From Mycobacterium yunnanensis (GTDB lineage Bacteria; Actinomycetota; Actinomycetes; Mycobacteriales; Mycobacteriaceae): DNA of 64,000 nt. The translations under genes and the position numbers were made by a program. The notes under the pieces are model-generated. The model was not told the origin of the DNA and did no database searches. It worked only from the letters and a program-made list of their open reading frames with translations. The stretch covers positions 435,565 through 499,564 of the forward strand of contig NZ_JACKVK010000008.1 of assembly GCF_025823185.1 (NCBI RefSeq), written 5' to 3'. This document shows, piece by piece, positions 8,163 through 16,078 of the stretch (the first letter of the stretch is position 1; every line of letters begins with the position of its first letter).

Positions 8163-9764
8163 CTACCCGACGCGACGCTCGGAACCCTCCCAGAACTGAG
8201 CGCGGACGGCCTTCTTGTCGGGCTTGCCGAGCGCGGTCACGGGTACCGAGTCGACGACGACGACCTGCTTGGGCGACTGCACCGATCCCTTGCGTTCCTT
8301 GACTGCGGCCTGAATCTCGGCGGTCATCGCGGCGATGGACTGCTCGTCGGTCGGCACGTCGGCGCGCAGCACCACCACCGCGGTGACGGCCTCACCCCAC
8401 TTCTCGTCGGGCGTGCCGATCACGCACACCTGCGCCACCGACGGGTGTTCGGCGACGACGTCCTCGACCTCCCGTGGGAAGACGTTGAAACCGCCGGTGA
8501 CGATCATGTCCTTGGTGCGGTCGACGATGAACCAGAAGCCGTCCTCGTCCTCGCGGGCCAGATCGCCGGTGTGCATCCACCCGTCGCGAAACGTCTCCGA
8601 GGTCGCCTCCGGCTTGTTCAGATATCCGCCCGAAAGCAGCGGTCCCGACACGCAGATCTCGCCGACCTCACCGGGCGCGACGGGCTGCCCGTCCTCGCCG
8701 AGCAGCGCCGTGCGGGCGAACAGGGTCGGGCGTCCGCACGACGTCAGGCGCTTCTCGTCGTGTTCGGCCTTGGCCAGATAGGTGATGACCATCGGGGCCT
8801 CGGACTGCCCGTAGTACTGCGCGAAGATCGGCCCGAACCGGCTGATGGCCTCCTTGAGCCGCACCGGGTTCATCGCCGACGCCCCGTAGTAGACGGTCTC
8901 CAGCGACGACAGGTCACGGGTGCGGCTGTCCGGATGGTCCATGAGCGCGTAGATCATCGACGGCACCAGCATCGTGGCGGTGATCTTCTGCTCCTCGATG
9001 GTGCGCAGCACCTCGGCCGGGTCGAACTTCGACAGCACCACCATCTCGCCGCCCTTGACGATCGTCGGCAGGAAGAACGCGGCGCCCGCGTGCGAAAGTG
9101 GCGTGCACATCAGGAATTTGGGGTTCTCCGGCCACTCCCATTCGGCCAGCTGAATCGTCGACATGGTGGTCGTCGCCTGCGACGTCATCATCACGCCCTT
9201 CGGCTTGCCCGTGGTGCCGCCGGTGTAGGCCAACCCGGTCACCGTGTCGGGCGCCAGATCCGCCGCGACGAGCGGACGCGCGGGGAACTTCGCGGCCTCG
9301 GCCGTCAGGTCCACCCCTACGTCGGCCAGATCGGCGGGCACCGGGCCGATCGTCAACACCTGCTTGAGCGACGGCACCTTGTCCAGCAGTCCGACGGCCC
9401 GCTCTACGAACATCGGATTGGGGTCGACGATCAGCGACGTGACGCCGGCGTCGGTCAGCACGTAGGCGTGATCGTCGAGTGAACCGAGAGGGTGTAGTGC
9501 CACGCGGCGGTAGCCCTGGGTTTGGCCCGCGCCCACGATCATCAACACCTCGGGACGGTTGAGCGCCAGCAGGCCCACCACCGCGCCGGTGCCCGCGCCA
9601 AGCGACTCGAAGGCCTGAACGTACTGGCTGATGCGGTCGGCGAGCTCTCCGCCGGTCAGCGTGGTGTCGCCGAGGAACAGCACCGGCTTGTCGCGGTGAC
9701 GCTTCAGTGCGCCGACGGTGAGGTGGCCGGAGTGGACGGGATGGCGCAGCATGGCATCACTCAT
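8163..9764 (-). CDS. fadD8: acyl-CoA synthetase FadD8
   Basis: 533 residues; AMP-forming ligase that activates a fatty or side-chain carboxylate to its CoA thioester. The P-loop-like motif YTGGTTGKPKG is at 180-190, the A5 motif YYGQSEAPMVITYL and A7 GWMHTGDLAREDEDGFWFI follow, then RTKDMIVTGGFNVFPREVE, and the catalytic C-terminal lysine K514 (ALGKPDKKAVR). Position beside the Rv0552-type amidohydrolase and sequence style match M. tuberculosis FadD8 (Rv0551c). A KstR-type operator lies 10 bp upstream of the start, which suggests induction with sterol breakdown. ATG at 9764. Confidence 0.9.
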   Translation of the reverse strand: MSDAMLRHPVHSGHLTVGALKRHRDKPVLFLGDTTLTGGELADRISQYVQAFESLGAGTGAVVGLLALNRPEVLMIVGAGQTQGYRRVALHPLGSLDDHAYVLTDAGVTSLIVDPNPMFVERAVGLLDKVPSLKQVLTIGPVPADLADVGVDLTAEAAKFPARPLVAADLAPDTVTGLAYTGGTTGKPKGVMMTSQATTTMSTIQLAEWEWPENPKFLMCTPLSHAGAAFFLPTIVKGGEMVVLSKFDPAEVLRTIEEQKITATMLVPSMIYALMDHPDSRTRDLSSLETVYYGASAMNPVRLKEAISRFGPIFAQYYGQSEAPMVITYLAKAEHDEKRLTSCGRPTLFARTALLGEDGQPVAPGEVGEICVSGPLLSGGYLNKPEATSETFRDGWMHTGDLAREDEDGFWFIVDRTKDMIVTGGFNVFPREVEDVVAEHPSVAQVCVIGTPDEKWGEAVTAVVVLRADVPTDEQSIAAMTAEIQAAVKERKGSVQSPKQVVVVDSVPVTALGKPDKKAVRAQFWEGSERRVG

Positions 9765-9774
9765 GGCTTCAGAT

Positions 9775-9788
9775 TAGAACGTGTTACA
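9775..9788. promoter_or_regulatory. KstR-type operator upstream of fadD8
   Basis: The 14-mer TAGAACGTGTTACA fits the published KstR consensus TnnAACnnGTTnnA at every fixed position. It lies between divergent fadD8 and the DUF3253 gene, 10 bp from the fadD8 start codon, where a TetR-type repressor such as KstR (cholesterol catabolism) would block transcription. Confidence 0.65.
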
Positions 9789-9830
9789 GAAATTGTTTCA
9801 AGGTCTGCCGGATGCGGTTCACTGGGTGGG

Positions 9831-10073
9831 GTGACCGACCAACTGCGTGCGGCGATCCTCGACCTGGCCCGTCAGCGCGGTCCGTCGAAGACCATCTGTC
9901 CGTCCGACGCGGCCCGGGCGATCGGCGGGGACGAGTGGCGCAATCTGATGGACGACGCCCGCGACGTCGCACGCGAGCTGGCCCGCACGGGTGACGTCGA
10001 GATCAGCCAGAAGGGCACGGTCCTCGACCCCGATCAGCCGTGGCGCGGGCCGATTCGGATCCGGATCAGGTAG
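9831..10073 (+). CDS. DUF3253 small protein
   Basis: 80 residues from the GTG at 9831. The pattern LRAAILDLARQRGPSKTICP SDAARAIG, then W-R-x-L-M-x-x-x-R-x-V-A-x-E-L-A and the end G-x-V-x-D-P...RGPIRIR is that of the DUF3253 family, a small winged-helix-like protein of unknown role. In some relatives the domain is fused to or next to S-adenosylmethionine-dependent or radical enzymes, but nothing here shows a partner. It is divergent from fadD8 and 43 bp upstream of the amidohydrolase gene, so it may share that transcript and the intergenic KstR-type operator. Confidence 0.75.
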   Translation: MTDQLRAAILDLARQRGPSKTICPSDAARAIGGDEWRNLMDDARDVARELARTGDVEISQKGTVLDPDQPWRGPIRIRIR

Positions 10074-10116
10074 GTGTTTCGGCCCAACTTCCTTCGGCCT
10101 CTGTCAGGATGTCGGC

Positions 10117-11724
10117 ATGCCCGCTGACCTGGCTCTTTTCGGCACCGTCCTGACCGTCGACGACGCGATGCCCACCGCGGAGGCCCTCGCCGTCGCCGAC
10201 GGACGCGTGGTGGCCGTCGGCGACCGGGCGCAGGTCGAGGCGCTGGTCGGCCCCGAGACCGTGGTCGTCGACCTCGGCGACGGATGCGTGATGCCCGGCC
10301 TGATCGAGGCGCATGGGCACCCCCTGATGGAGGCCATGGTGCTGGCCGATCGCATCGTCGACGTCCGGCCCGTCACCCTGGGCACCGCAGACGAGGTCCT
10401 CGCCGCGATCCGGCACGAGGTGCACGCCCGCGGCACGTCGGGGGCCTACCTCAACGGGTGGGATCCGCTGCTCCAGGTCGGGCTGCCCGAGCCGACGCTG
10501 GCGTGGCTCGACGAGATGGCCCCCGAGACCCCGCTGGTGATCGTGCACAACTCGGGCCACAAGGCGTACTTCAACTCGGTCACCGCTCGCACTCTTGGCT
10601 TGTCCCGTGACACCCCGGATCCCAAGGGCGCCAAGTACGGTCGCGACGCCGCCGGAGAACTCGACGGAACCGCCGAGGAGACGGGCGCGGTGTTCCCGTT
10701 GATCGGCGGCGCGGTGGACCGCGACGGCTACCCCGAGATGCTGCTCGCCGAATGCGCACGTCTCAACCGCGCCGGGCTGACGACGTGTTCGGAGATGGCG
10801 TTCGACCCCATGTTCCGCCCGGTGCTGGGGGCGCTGCGCGACCGGTTGACCGTGCGGTTGCGCACGTATGAGATGTCGACGCCGGCGATGTCCACCACCG
10901 AGGTGGTCGACAACGGTGACGACGTGGTGCGCCAGGTAGGCATCAAGATCTGGGTCGACGGGTCGCCGTGGATCGGCAACATCGACCTGTCGTTCCCTTA
11001 CCTGGACACCCCCGCCACCACGTCGATCGGCGTGACGCCCGGCTCCTGCGGGCACGCGAACTACACCCGCGAGCAGCTGACCGAGATCGTCGCCGCGTAC
11101 CTCCCGCTGGGGTGGCAGATGGCCTGCCACGTGCAGGGCGACAACGGCGTCGACACCATCCTCGACGTGTATGAGCAAGCGCTGCAAGCACATCCGCGCG
11201 AGGACCACCGCCTGCGGCTCGAGCACGTCGGCGCCATCACCGACGCGCAGCTCCAACGCGCCCACGACATGGGGGTCACGTGCAGCATCTTCGTCGACCA
11301 GATCCACTACTGGGGTGACGTGCTGGCCGACGGGTTGTTTGGCGAAGAGCACGCGGCGCGCTGGATGCCGGTCGGCTCCGCCCTCGCCACGGGCATGCGC
11401 GTCTCGCTGCACAACGACCCGCCCGTCACCCCGGAGGAGCCGCTGCGCAACATCAGCGTCGCGGCCACCCGCGTGGCACCCAGTGGCCGGGTGCTGGGAC
11501 CCGAGCAACGCATCACCGTCGAGCAGGCCATCCGGGCGCAGACGTTGGACGCGGCCTGGCAGCTGTTCTCCGACGACGTCATCGGCTCGTTGGAGGTCGG
11601 CAAGTACGCCGACCTGGTGGTGCTCTCGGCCGATCCCCGTGCCGTGCCGCCCGAGACGGTCGCCGACCTCGAGGTCCTCGCCACGTACCTGGCAGGACGC
11701 CGTGTTTATTCGAAATCTGAGTGA
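10117..11724 (+). CDS. YtcJ-like amidohydrolase (Rv0552-type)
   Basis: 535 residues from ATG 10117; the M. tuberculosis neighbour of fadD8 (Rv0552) is about the same length. Metal-dependent hydrolase of the amidohydrolase superfamily, amidohydrolase_3 group. The metal-binding H-x-H is H66/H68 (IEAHGH); further ligands are in CHVQGDNGVDTI, RLRLEHVG and the late Asp of SLHNDPPVTPEEP. The C-terminal beta sandwich closes with ADLVVLSADPRAVPPETVAD. The in-frame region upstream of the ATG is not coding-like. Natural substrate (an amide, urea or enamine linkage) is unknown. It is 32 bp upstream of an acyl-CoA ligase gene on the same strand. Confidence 0.88.
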   Translation: MPADLALFGTVLTVDDAMPTAEALAVADGRVVAVGDRAQVEALVGPETVVVDLGDGCVMPGLIEAHGHPLMEAMVLADRIVDVRPVTLGTADEVLAAIRHEVHARGTSGAYLNGWDPLLQVGLPEPTLAWLDEMAPETPLVIVHNSGHKAYFNSVTARTLGLSRDTPDPKGAKYGRDAAGELDGTAEETGAVFPLIGGAVDRDGYPEMLLAECARLNRAGLTTCSEMAFDPMFRPVLGALRDRLTVRLRTYEMSTPAMSTTEVVDNGDDVVRQVGIKIWVDGSPWIGNIDLSFPYLDTPATTSIGVTPGSCGHANYTREQLTEIVAAYLPLGWQMACHVQGDNGVDTILDVYEQALQAHPREDHRLRLEHVGAITDAQLQRAHDMGVTCSIFVDQIHYWGDVLADGLFGEEHAARWMPVGSALATGMRVSLHNDPPVTPEEPLRNISVAATRVAPSGRVLGPEQRITVEQAIRAQTLDAAWQLFSDDVIGSLEVGKYADLVVLSADPRAVPPETVADLEVLATYLAGRRVYSKSE

Positions 11725-11755
11725 CCGCCCGTCGCCTCATGGCAGGCTGGCGCAC

Positions 11756-13318
11756 ATGCCAGAGTTGCCAACACCTCGCTTCCTCGACGAACGCACCGCT
11801 CACTGGGCCACGGCCAAGGCCGACGACGAAGCCGTCACCTTCGGTGACCGCACCTGGACGTGGTCGCAGTGGTACGACCGCATCCGCCGTCTCGCCGGCG
11901 CGCTGACCGAGTTGGGCGTCGGTCGCGGTGACGTGGTCGCGTTCCTCGACAAGAACCACCCTGCCTGCGTCGAGACCACGTTGGCGGCGGCTTCCATCGG
12001 GGCGGCGACCGCGATCATCAACTTCCGGCTCGCGGCCGACGAGATGGACTACGTGCTCAACGATTCCGGTGCCAAGGTGCTGATCGTCGGGGCCGAGCTG
12101 AAGCCGAACGTGGACAAGATCCGCGACGAGCTGACTGCCTTGGAGAAGGTCGTCGAGGTCACGCCCGACGGTGCAGACGGCGACGAGTACGAGGCGTTGC
12201 TGGCCGCGGCCACCCCGGTCGACCGGTCGGAGGACGTGGAGCCCGACGACGTCGCCATCATCATGTACTCCTCGGGTACCACCGGACGGCCCAAGGGCGT
12301 CGCGCTGACGCAGGCCAACCTGATCGCTCACACCGAAAGTGCCTTCGCCGGTTGGGAACTCGACGAGGGTGACAAGAACCTGGTGTCCATGCCGCTGTTC
12401 CACGTCGGCGGGTCGTCCTACATGCAGCTCGGTCTGCACACCGGGGTGGCCAGCTACATGACCCGCGACGTCGACGGCGCGCAGTTGGCCGGCGGCATCC
12501 TCTCCGGCGCGAACCGCACCTTCCTGGTGCCGGCTGTGCTGGCCAAGGTGCTGGAGTCCGGTGAGGACGCGGTGAAGTTGTTCTCGGCGTTGAAGACCTA
12601 CGGCTACGGTGCGTCGCCGATGCCGCTGCCACTGCTGCGCAAGGCGTTGGAGGCCTGGCCCGACACCGACTTCATCCAGGCCTACGGGCTGACCGAGGTG
12701 GGCGGCGTCATCAGCCTGCTGGCGCCGGAGGATCACCGCAGCGGTGACGAGGAGCGCATGGGTAGCGCCGGCCGCGTCGTCCCCGGCGCGGAGGTGCGGG
12801 TGGTCGACCCCGACAGCCTGGAGGACGTCGAGCCGGGCACGCAGGGCGAATTGTGGTTCCGGTCAAGGCAATTGATGAAGGGCTACCACAACAAACCCGA
12901 CGCCACCAAGGAGGCCATCACCGAGGACGGCTGGTTCCGCACCGGTGACATCGGAAGGGTCGACGCCGACGGCTACATCTTCGTCGAGGACCGGCTCAAG
13001 GACATGATCATCACCGGCGGTGAGAACGTCTACTCGATCGAGGTCGAGCGGGTGCTCGCCGAACATCCCGCCGTCGCCGAGGTGGCCGTGATCGGCGTGC
13101 CTGACGAAAAGTGGGGCGAGTCGGTCAAGGCCGTCGTCTCACTCGAGGGCGAGGCGACCGAGCAGGAGCTGATCAGCTGGGCCAAGGAGCGGCTGGCTGG
13201 CTACAAGTGCCCGCGCACCGTCGACGTCGTCGACGAGTTGCCCCGCAATCCGACCGGCAAGATCCTGAAGAAGGATCTGCGGCAACCACATTGGGAGAAG
13301 GCCGGCCGCAAGGTCTAG
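11756..13318 (+). CDS. acyl-CoA synthetase (FadD family)
   Basis: 520 residues from ATG 11756. AMP-forming ligase with YSSGTTGRPKG at 171-181, YGLTEVGGVISL, GWFRTGDIGRVDADGYIFVEDR, KDMIITGGENVYSIEVE and the catalytic lysine K502 (NPTGKILKK). Together with fadD8 this gives two acyl-CoA ligases around the Rv0552-type amidohydrolase; the tuberculosis locus, as I recall it, has only one. This enzyme has the compact N-terminal domain typical of mycobacterial FadD3/FadD17-like or short- to medium-chain ligases, but chain length cannot be read from sequence. Its TAG stop is interleaved with the stop of the convergent acyltransferase gene. Confidence 0.9.
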   Translation: MPELPTPRFLDERTAHWATAKADDEAVTFGDRTWTWSQWYDRIRRLAGALTELGVGRGDVVAFLDKNHPACVETTLAAASIGAATAIINFRLAADEMDYVLNDSGAKVLIVGAELKPNVDKIRDELTALEKVVEVTPDGADGDEYEALLAAATPVDRSEDVEPDDVAIIMYSSGTTGRPKGVALTQANLIAHTESAFAGWELDEGDKNLVSMPLFHVGGSSYMQLGLHTGVASYMTRDVDGAQLAGGILSGANRTFLVPAVLAKVLESGEDAVKLFSALKTYGYGASPMPLPLLRKALEAWPDTDFIQAYGLTEVGGVISLLAPEDHRSGDEERMGSAGRVVPGAEVRVVDPDSLEDVEPGTQGELWFRSRQLMKGYHNKPDATKEAITEDGWFRTGDIGRVDADGYIFVEDRLKDMIITGGENVYSIEVERVLAEHPAVAEVAVIGVPDEKWGESVKAVVSLEGEATEQELISWAKERLAGYKCPRTVDVVDELPRNPTGKILKKDLRQPHWEKAGRKV

Positions 13319-14148
13319 CGGGTGGGTCCCGGCATGACCGCGGCGCCCCTGGCCCACGGCGCGAGCTGCCGGTAGGGATCGCGTGCGCGGACCTCCAGCA
13401 GCGCGGTGATGTCGCCCTCGAGTGCGACCTTGACCCGCTCGCGGACCGTCGCCGTCCACTCCTCGGCGGCCACCGCCGACGGCTTGGTCGTGTCGATCGG
13501 TGTGCCGAAACGCAGATAGGTGCGCTGCGGGCGCGGAATCAGCGTGGGTCCGATGCCCCGCATCAGCGGCATCGCCATGTCGGGGGTTCCGGTCAGGCGC
13601 GTGACGAGAGGCTTGCTCCACCGCGCCCAGCGCCCGTCGCTGGTGGTGAGCACGTGGTAGGCGTCGTCGCCGCCGACCAGGGCCACGGGGATGATCGGAT
13701 AGTCGTGTGCAGCGGCGATGCGAGCAAAACCGTTGCGGCCGTTCCACATCAGTGTGTACAGCTGATCCTTCGCCTTGGAGATCTCACGCCCGCCGCCGGG
13801 AAACACCAGGATGGGTTCGCCCATTTCCATCAGCCGATGCGCCGTCTCCGGCGTCCCGACCACGGCGCCCGCGGCGGCGAAGAGGTCGCCGGGCACGCCC
13901 TTGACGTTGCCGAACCTGCGGTCGGCGAGCGGTCGCACCCGGATCCCAATCTGGCGTCGCACCACGTAGGGGATCAGCAGGGCCTCGGTGCCGGCCTGGG
14001 TGTGGTTGCCGACGAGCAGGAAGCGGCCGTCGCGGGGAAGGTGGTCGAGCCCGTCGACGTAGGGCTTGGCCAACGAGACCAGGGGGTCGACGCGGTCGGC
14101 GACGTTCTCGATCCACCGCTGGTAGGTGGACACCTCGACGAGTGGCAT
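13315..14148 (-). CDS. PlsC/LPLAT-type acyltransferase
   Basis: 277 residues from ATG 14148. The catalytic motif is NHTQAGTE at 48-55, with His at the usual place but E instead of the D of the classical H-x4-D. The second conserved block LVFPGGGREISK begins near 114. This G-G-R/G-E variant is typical of the diacylglycerol-acyltransferase/MGAT-like branch found in actinobacteria. It should move an acyl chain from acyl-CoA onto a glycerol- or sugar-based acceptor at the inner membrane face. A longer frame to 14175 exists, but would run into the TetR-type operator at 14169-14192, so the shorter start is preferred. Divergent from the TetR gene, which probably represses it. Confidence 0.85.
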   Translation of the reverse strand: MPLVEVSTYQRWIENVADRVDPLVSLAKPYVDGLDHLPRDGRFLLVGNHTQAGTEALLIPYVVRRQIGIRVRPLADRRFGNVKGVPGDLFAAAGAVVGTPETAHRLMEMGEPILVFPGGGREISKAKDQLYTLMWNGRNGFARIAAAHDYPIIPVALVGGDDAYHVLTTSDGRWARWSKPLVTRLTGTPDMAMPLMRGIGPTLIPRPQRTYLRFGTPIDTTKPSAVAAEEWTATVRERVKVALEGDITALLEVRARDPYRQLAPWARGAAVMPGPTR

Positions 14149-14168
14149 GACCCAAGCATAGTGCGCCA

Positions 14169-14192
14169 ACTGCAATGAATGCAGTAACTGCA
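14169..14192. promoter_or_regulatory. triple half-site operator between acyltransferase and TetR genes
   Basis: Three alternating half-sites are present: ACTGCA (14169-14174), TGCAGT (14180-14185) and ACTGCA (14187-14192). They form two perfect overlapping inverted repeats, ACTGCA-N5-TGCAGT and TGCAGT-A-ACTGCA. The site overlaps the -35 region of the TetR promoter and lies 20 bp from the acyltransferase start, the usual place for TetR autoregulation. Confidence 0.65.
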
Positions 14193-14208
14193 GGTTGTGC
14201 GCTCTGGG

Positions 14209-14214
14209 TAGGAT
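14209..14214 (+). promoter_or_regulatory. -10 element of a leaderless TetR promoter
   Basis: TAGGAT fits the mycobacterial TANNNT -10 consensus and is separated by exactly 6 nt from the GTG at 14221, the spacing expected when transcription starts at the initiation codon. Confidence 0.5.
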
Positions 14215-14220
14215 CGCCTG

Positions 14221-14838
14221 GTGGCTGCACCGGAGGGGTTACGCGCGCGCAGACGCCGCGAGACCGCACGGGAGATCCACCTTGCCGCGCTGCGGCTGAC
14301 CCGCCAGCACGGTTTCGACGTGGCGACCGTCGAAGCGATCAGCGCAGAGGCGGGTATCGCGCCACGAACCTTCTTCAACTACTTCCCGTCCAAGGAAGCT
14401 GCCGTCGTCCACGGCCCGTTCGACCTCGACCAGGCCGACGTGAGCGCCTTCACCGGCGGTGCCACCGTCTCCTACGCCGAACTTCTGACCGAACTCGTCG
14501 AGCTGCTGGCGGCCAATCTCGCCGCGGACCCGCCGAGTCGAGACGAGCTCCACGACGTCTTCGCGGTGTCGCAGGAGCACCCGGGGGTCCTTGCGGCGAT
14601 GCTCGCGCAATTGGAGGGATTTCAGCGCCGTGTCGCCGAGCTCGTCGCCGTCCGCCTGAACCGCCCCGCCGACGACGAGGAGGCGACGCTGATCGCAGCG
14701 CTTGCGTTGACCATCCTCCGTGCCGGCTTCGACCGCTGGGTCCACGAGGCGGCAGAACCCGCCCGCACTCCCGCCGCGGACATCGCCCACGTCGCGGCGT
14801 TGATGAACGACATGTTTGGAGATCGCCATGAGCATTGA
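14221..14838 (+). CDS. TetR-family transcriptional regulator
   Basis: 205 residues. The N-terminal helix-turn-helix is clear at about 10-60: RRRETAREIHLAALRLTRQHGFDVATVEAISAEAGIAPRTFFNYFPSKEAAV. The remaining helices form the ligand and dimer domain, with no recognised effector signature. The protein starts at a GTG preceded by a leaderless-type -10. The 3' end overlaps the next gene by 11 bp, so the regulator and the FAD oxidoreductase are made from one mRNA that continues into menC-bpoC-menD. The operator at 14169-14192 is its likely binding site, so it would control both the acyltransferase and its own downstream operon. Confidence 0.9.
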   Translation: MAAPEGLRARRRRETAREIHLAALRLTRQHGFDVATVEAISAEAGIAPRTFFNYFPSKEAAVVHGPFDLDQADVSAFTGGATVSYAELLTELVELLAANLAADPPSRDELHDVFAVSQEHPGVLAAMLAQLEGFQRRVAELVAVRLNRPADDEEATLIAALALTILRAGFDRWVHEAAEPARTPAADIAHVAALMNDMFGDRHEH

Positions 14839-16078
14839 CGACACCGACGTCGTGATCGTCGGCGCGGGGTTGGCGGGTCTGCGCTGTGCGGCCGTGCTCC
14901 GCGAGGCGGGGCGCGACGTCCAGGTGTGGGAGGCCTCCGACGCCGTCGGCGGTCGCATTCGCACCGACGTCGTCGACGGGTTCCGGTGCGACCGCGGCTT
15001 TCAGGTCCTCAACCCGGCCTATCCGGAGCTGAAGGACGCCACCGACGTCGCGGCGTTGCGACTGCAGCCCTTCGGCGCGGGCGTGGCGATCCGGCGCGAC
15101 ACCGGCTCCGCGACATGGGTTCACCCCCTGCGCTCGCCGTCGAAGGTGCCCGGGATGCTGGCGTCGGGGGGCCTCGGTCCACGCGACGTGGTCGCCGTCG
15201 CCCGGTGGGCGGCCGGAGCGCTACGGCCGAAGCACCTCACGACCACGGGGCAAACGGACACCTCCCTGCGCGACGCCCTGGACGCGGCCGGCGTCTCCGG
15301 TGAACTTCGCCGCGTGCTCGAGCGGTTCCTCGCCGGCGTGCTCCTGGAGGACGACGGCGTCACCTCGAACGCGTTTGCCTTGCTGCTCGTCCGCATGTTC
15401 GTCCTCGGCGTGCCTGCCCTGCCCGCCGAGGGCATGCAGGCCTTGCCGCGCCAGCTCGCCGCTGTGCTGGGGGACTCGATCACGTTGGGCCGCAACGTCA
15501 CCGACGTCATCAAGGTCGGCGCCGGCTGGGAGGTCACCGACGGTACGCACCGCATCCGGGCGCGGCACGTCGTCGTCGCCACCGACGCCGTCGGCGCGGC
15601 CCGGCTGACCGGAACCCCGGCGCCGCCGATGCACGGCGTGGTGACCGACTGGTGGGCAGCCGACGAGGTGCCGCCCGGTCCGGCCATGCTGTGGGTCGAC
15701 GGCCGGCGCGAACCCCGCGGCCCGGTGCTCAACACCTCGGTCATCAGTGCGGCCGCTCCCACCTACGCGCCCATGGGTCAGCACTTGATCGCCGCCTCGG
15801 CGCTGCTGGGCGCCGACGGCGCCGCGCCCGAGGAAACCGTTCTGCGGGCGCACGCCGCCGACGTCCTCGGTGCCGACGGAACGCGGTGGCGGCCGCTGAT
15901 CCGGCATGTCGTGCCCCATGCGCTGCCGGAGCAGGCGGCGCCGCTGACCGTGCGCCGGCCGGTGCGCACCGCCGACGGCACGTGGGTGTGCGGCGACCAC
16001 CGCGACACCGCCTCGATCCAGGGCGCGCTGGTCAGCGGGCGCCGCACCGCGGAGGCCATTCTGAAGACCGCACCGTGA
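14828..16078 (+). CDS. FAD-dependent oxidoreductase of the amine oxidase / phytoene desaturase type
   Basis: 416 residues from ATG 14828, which has GGAG 8 bp upstream. N-terminal dinucleotide fold VVIVGAGLAGLRCAAVLREAGRDV at about 8-31, then E-A-S-D-A-x-G-G-R-I-R-T (the GGR motif that binds the FAD diphosphate), and a C-terminal FAD motif VCGDHRDTASIQGALVSGRRTAEAI. It lacks an obvious signal peptide. Family members oxidise amines or desaturate isoprenoids; the substrate is not determined. The stop TGA overlaps the GTG of menC (GTGA), so it is translationally coupled to menaquinone biosynthesis. A role in isoprenoid or quinone chemistry is therefore possible, but is inference. Confidence 0.85.
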   Translation: MSIDDTDVVIVGAGLAGLRCAAVLREAGRDVQVWEASDAVGGRIRTDVVDGFRCDRGFQVLNPAYPELKDATDVAALRLQPFGAGVAIRRDTGSATWVHPLRSPSKVPGMLASGGLGPRDVVAVARWAAGALRPKHLTTTGQTDTSLRDALDAAGVSGELRRVLERFLAGVLLEDDGVTSNAFALLLVRMFVLGVPALPAEGMQALPRQLAAVLGDSITLGRNVTDVIKVGAGWEVTDGTHRIRARHVVVATDAVGAARLTGTPAPPMHGVVTDWWAADEVPPGPAMLWVDGRREPRGPVLNTSVISAAAPTYAPMGQHLIAASALLGADGAAPEETVLRAHAADVLGADGTRWRPLIRHVVPHALPEQAAPLTVRRPVRTADGTWVCGDHRDTASIQGALVSGRRTAEAILKTAP

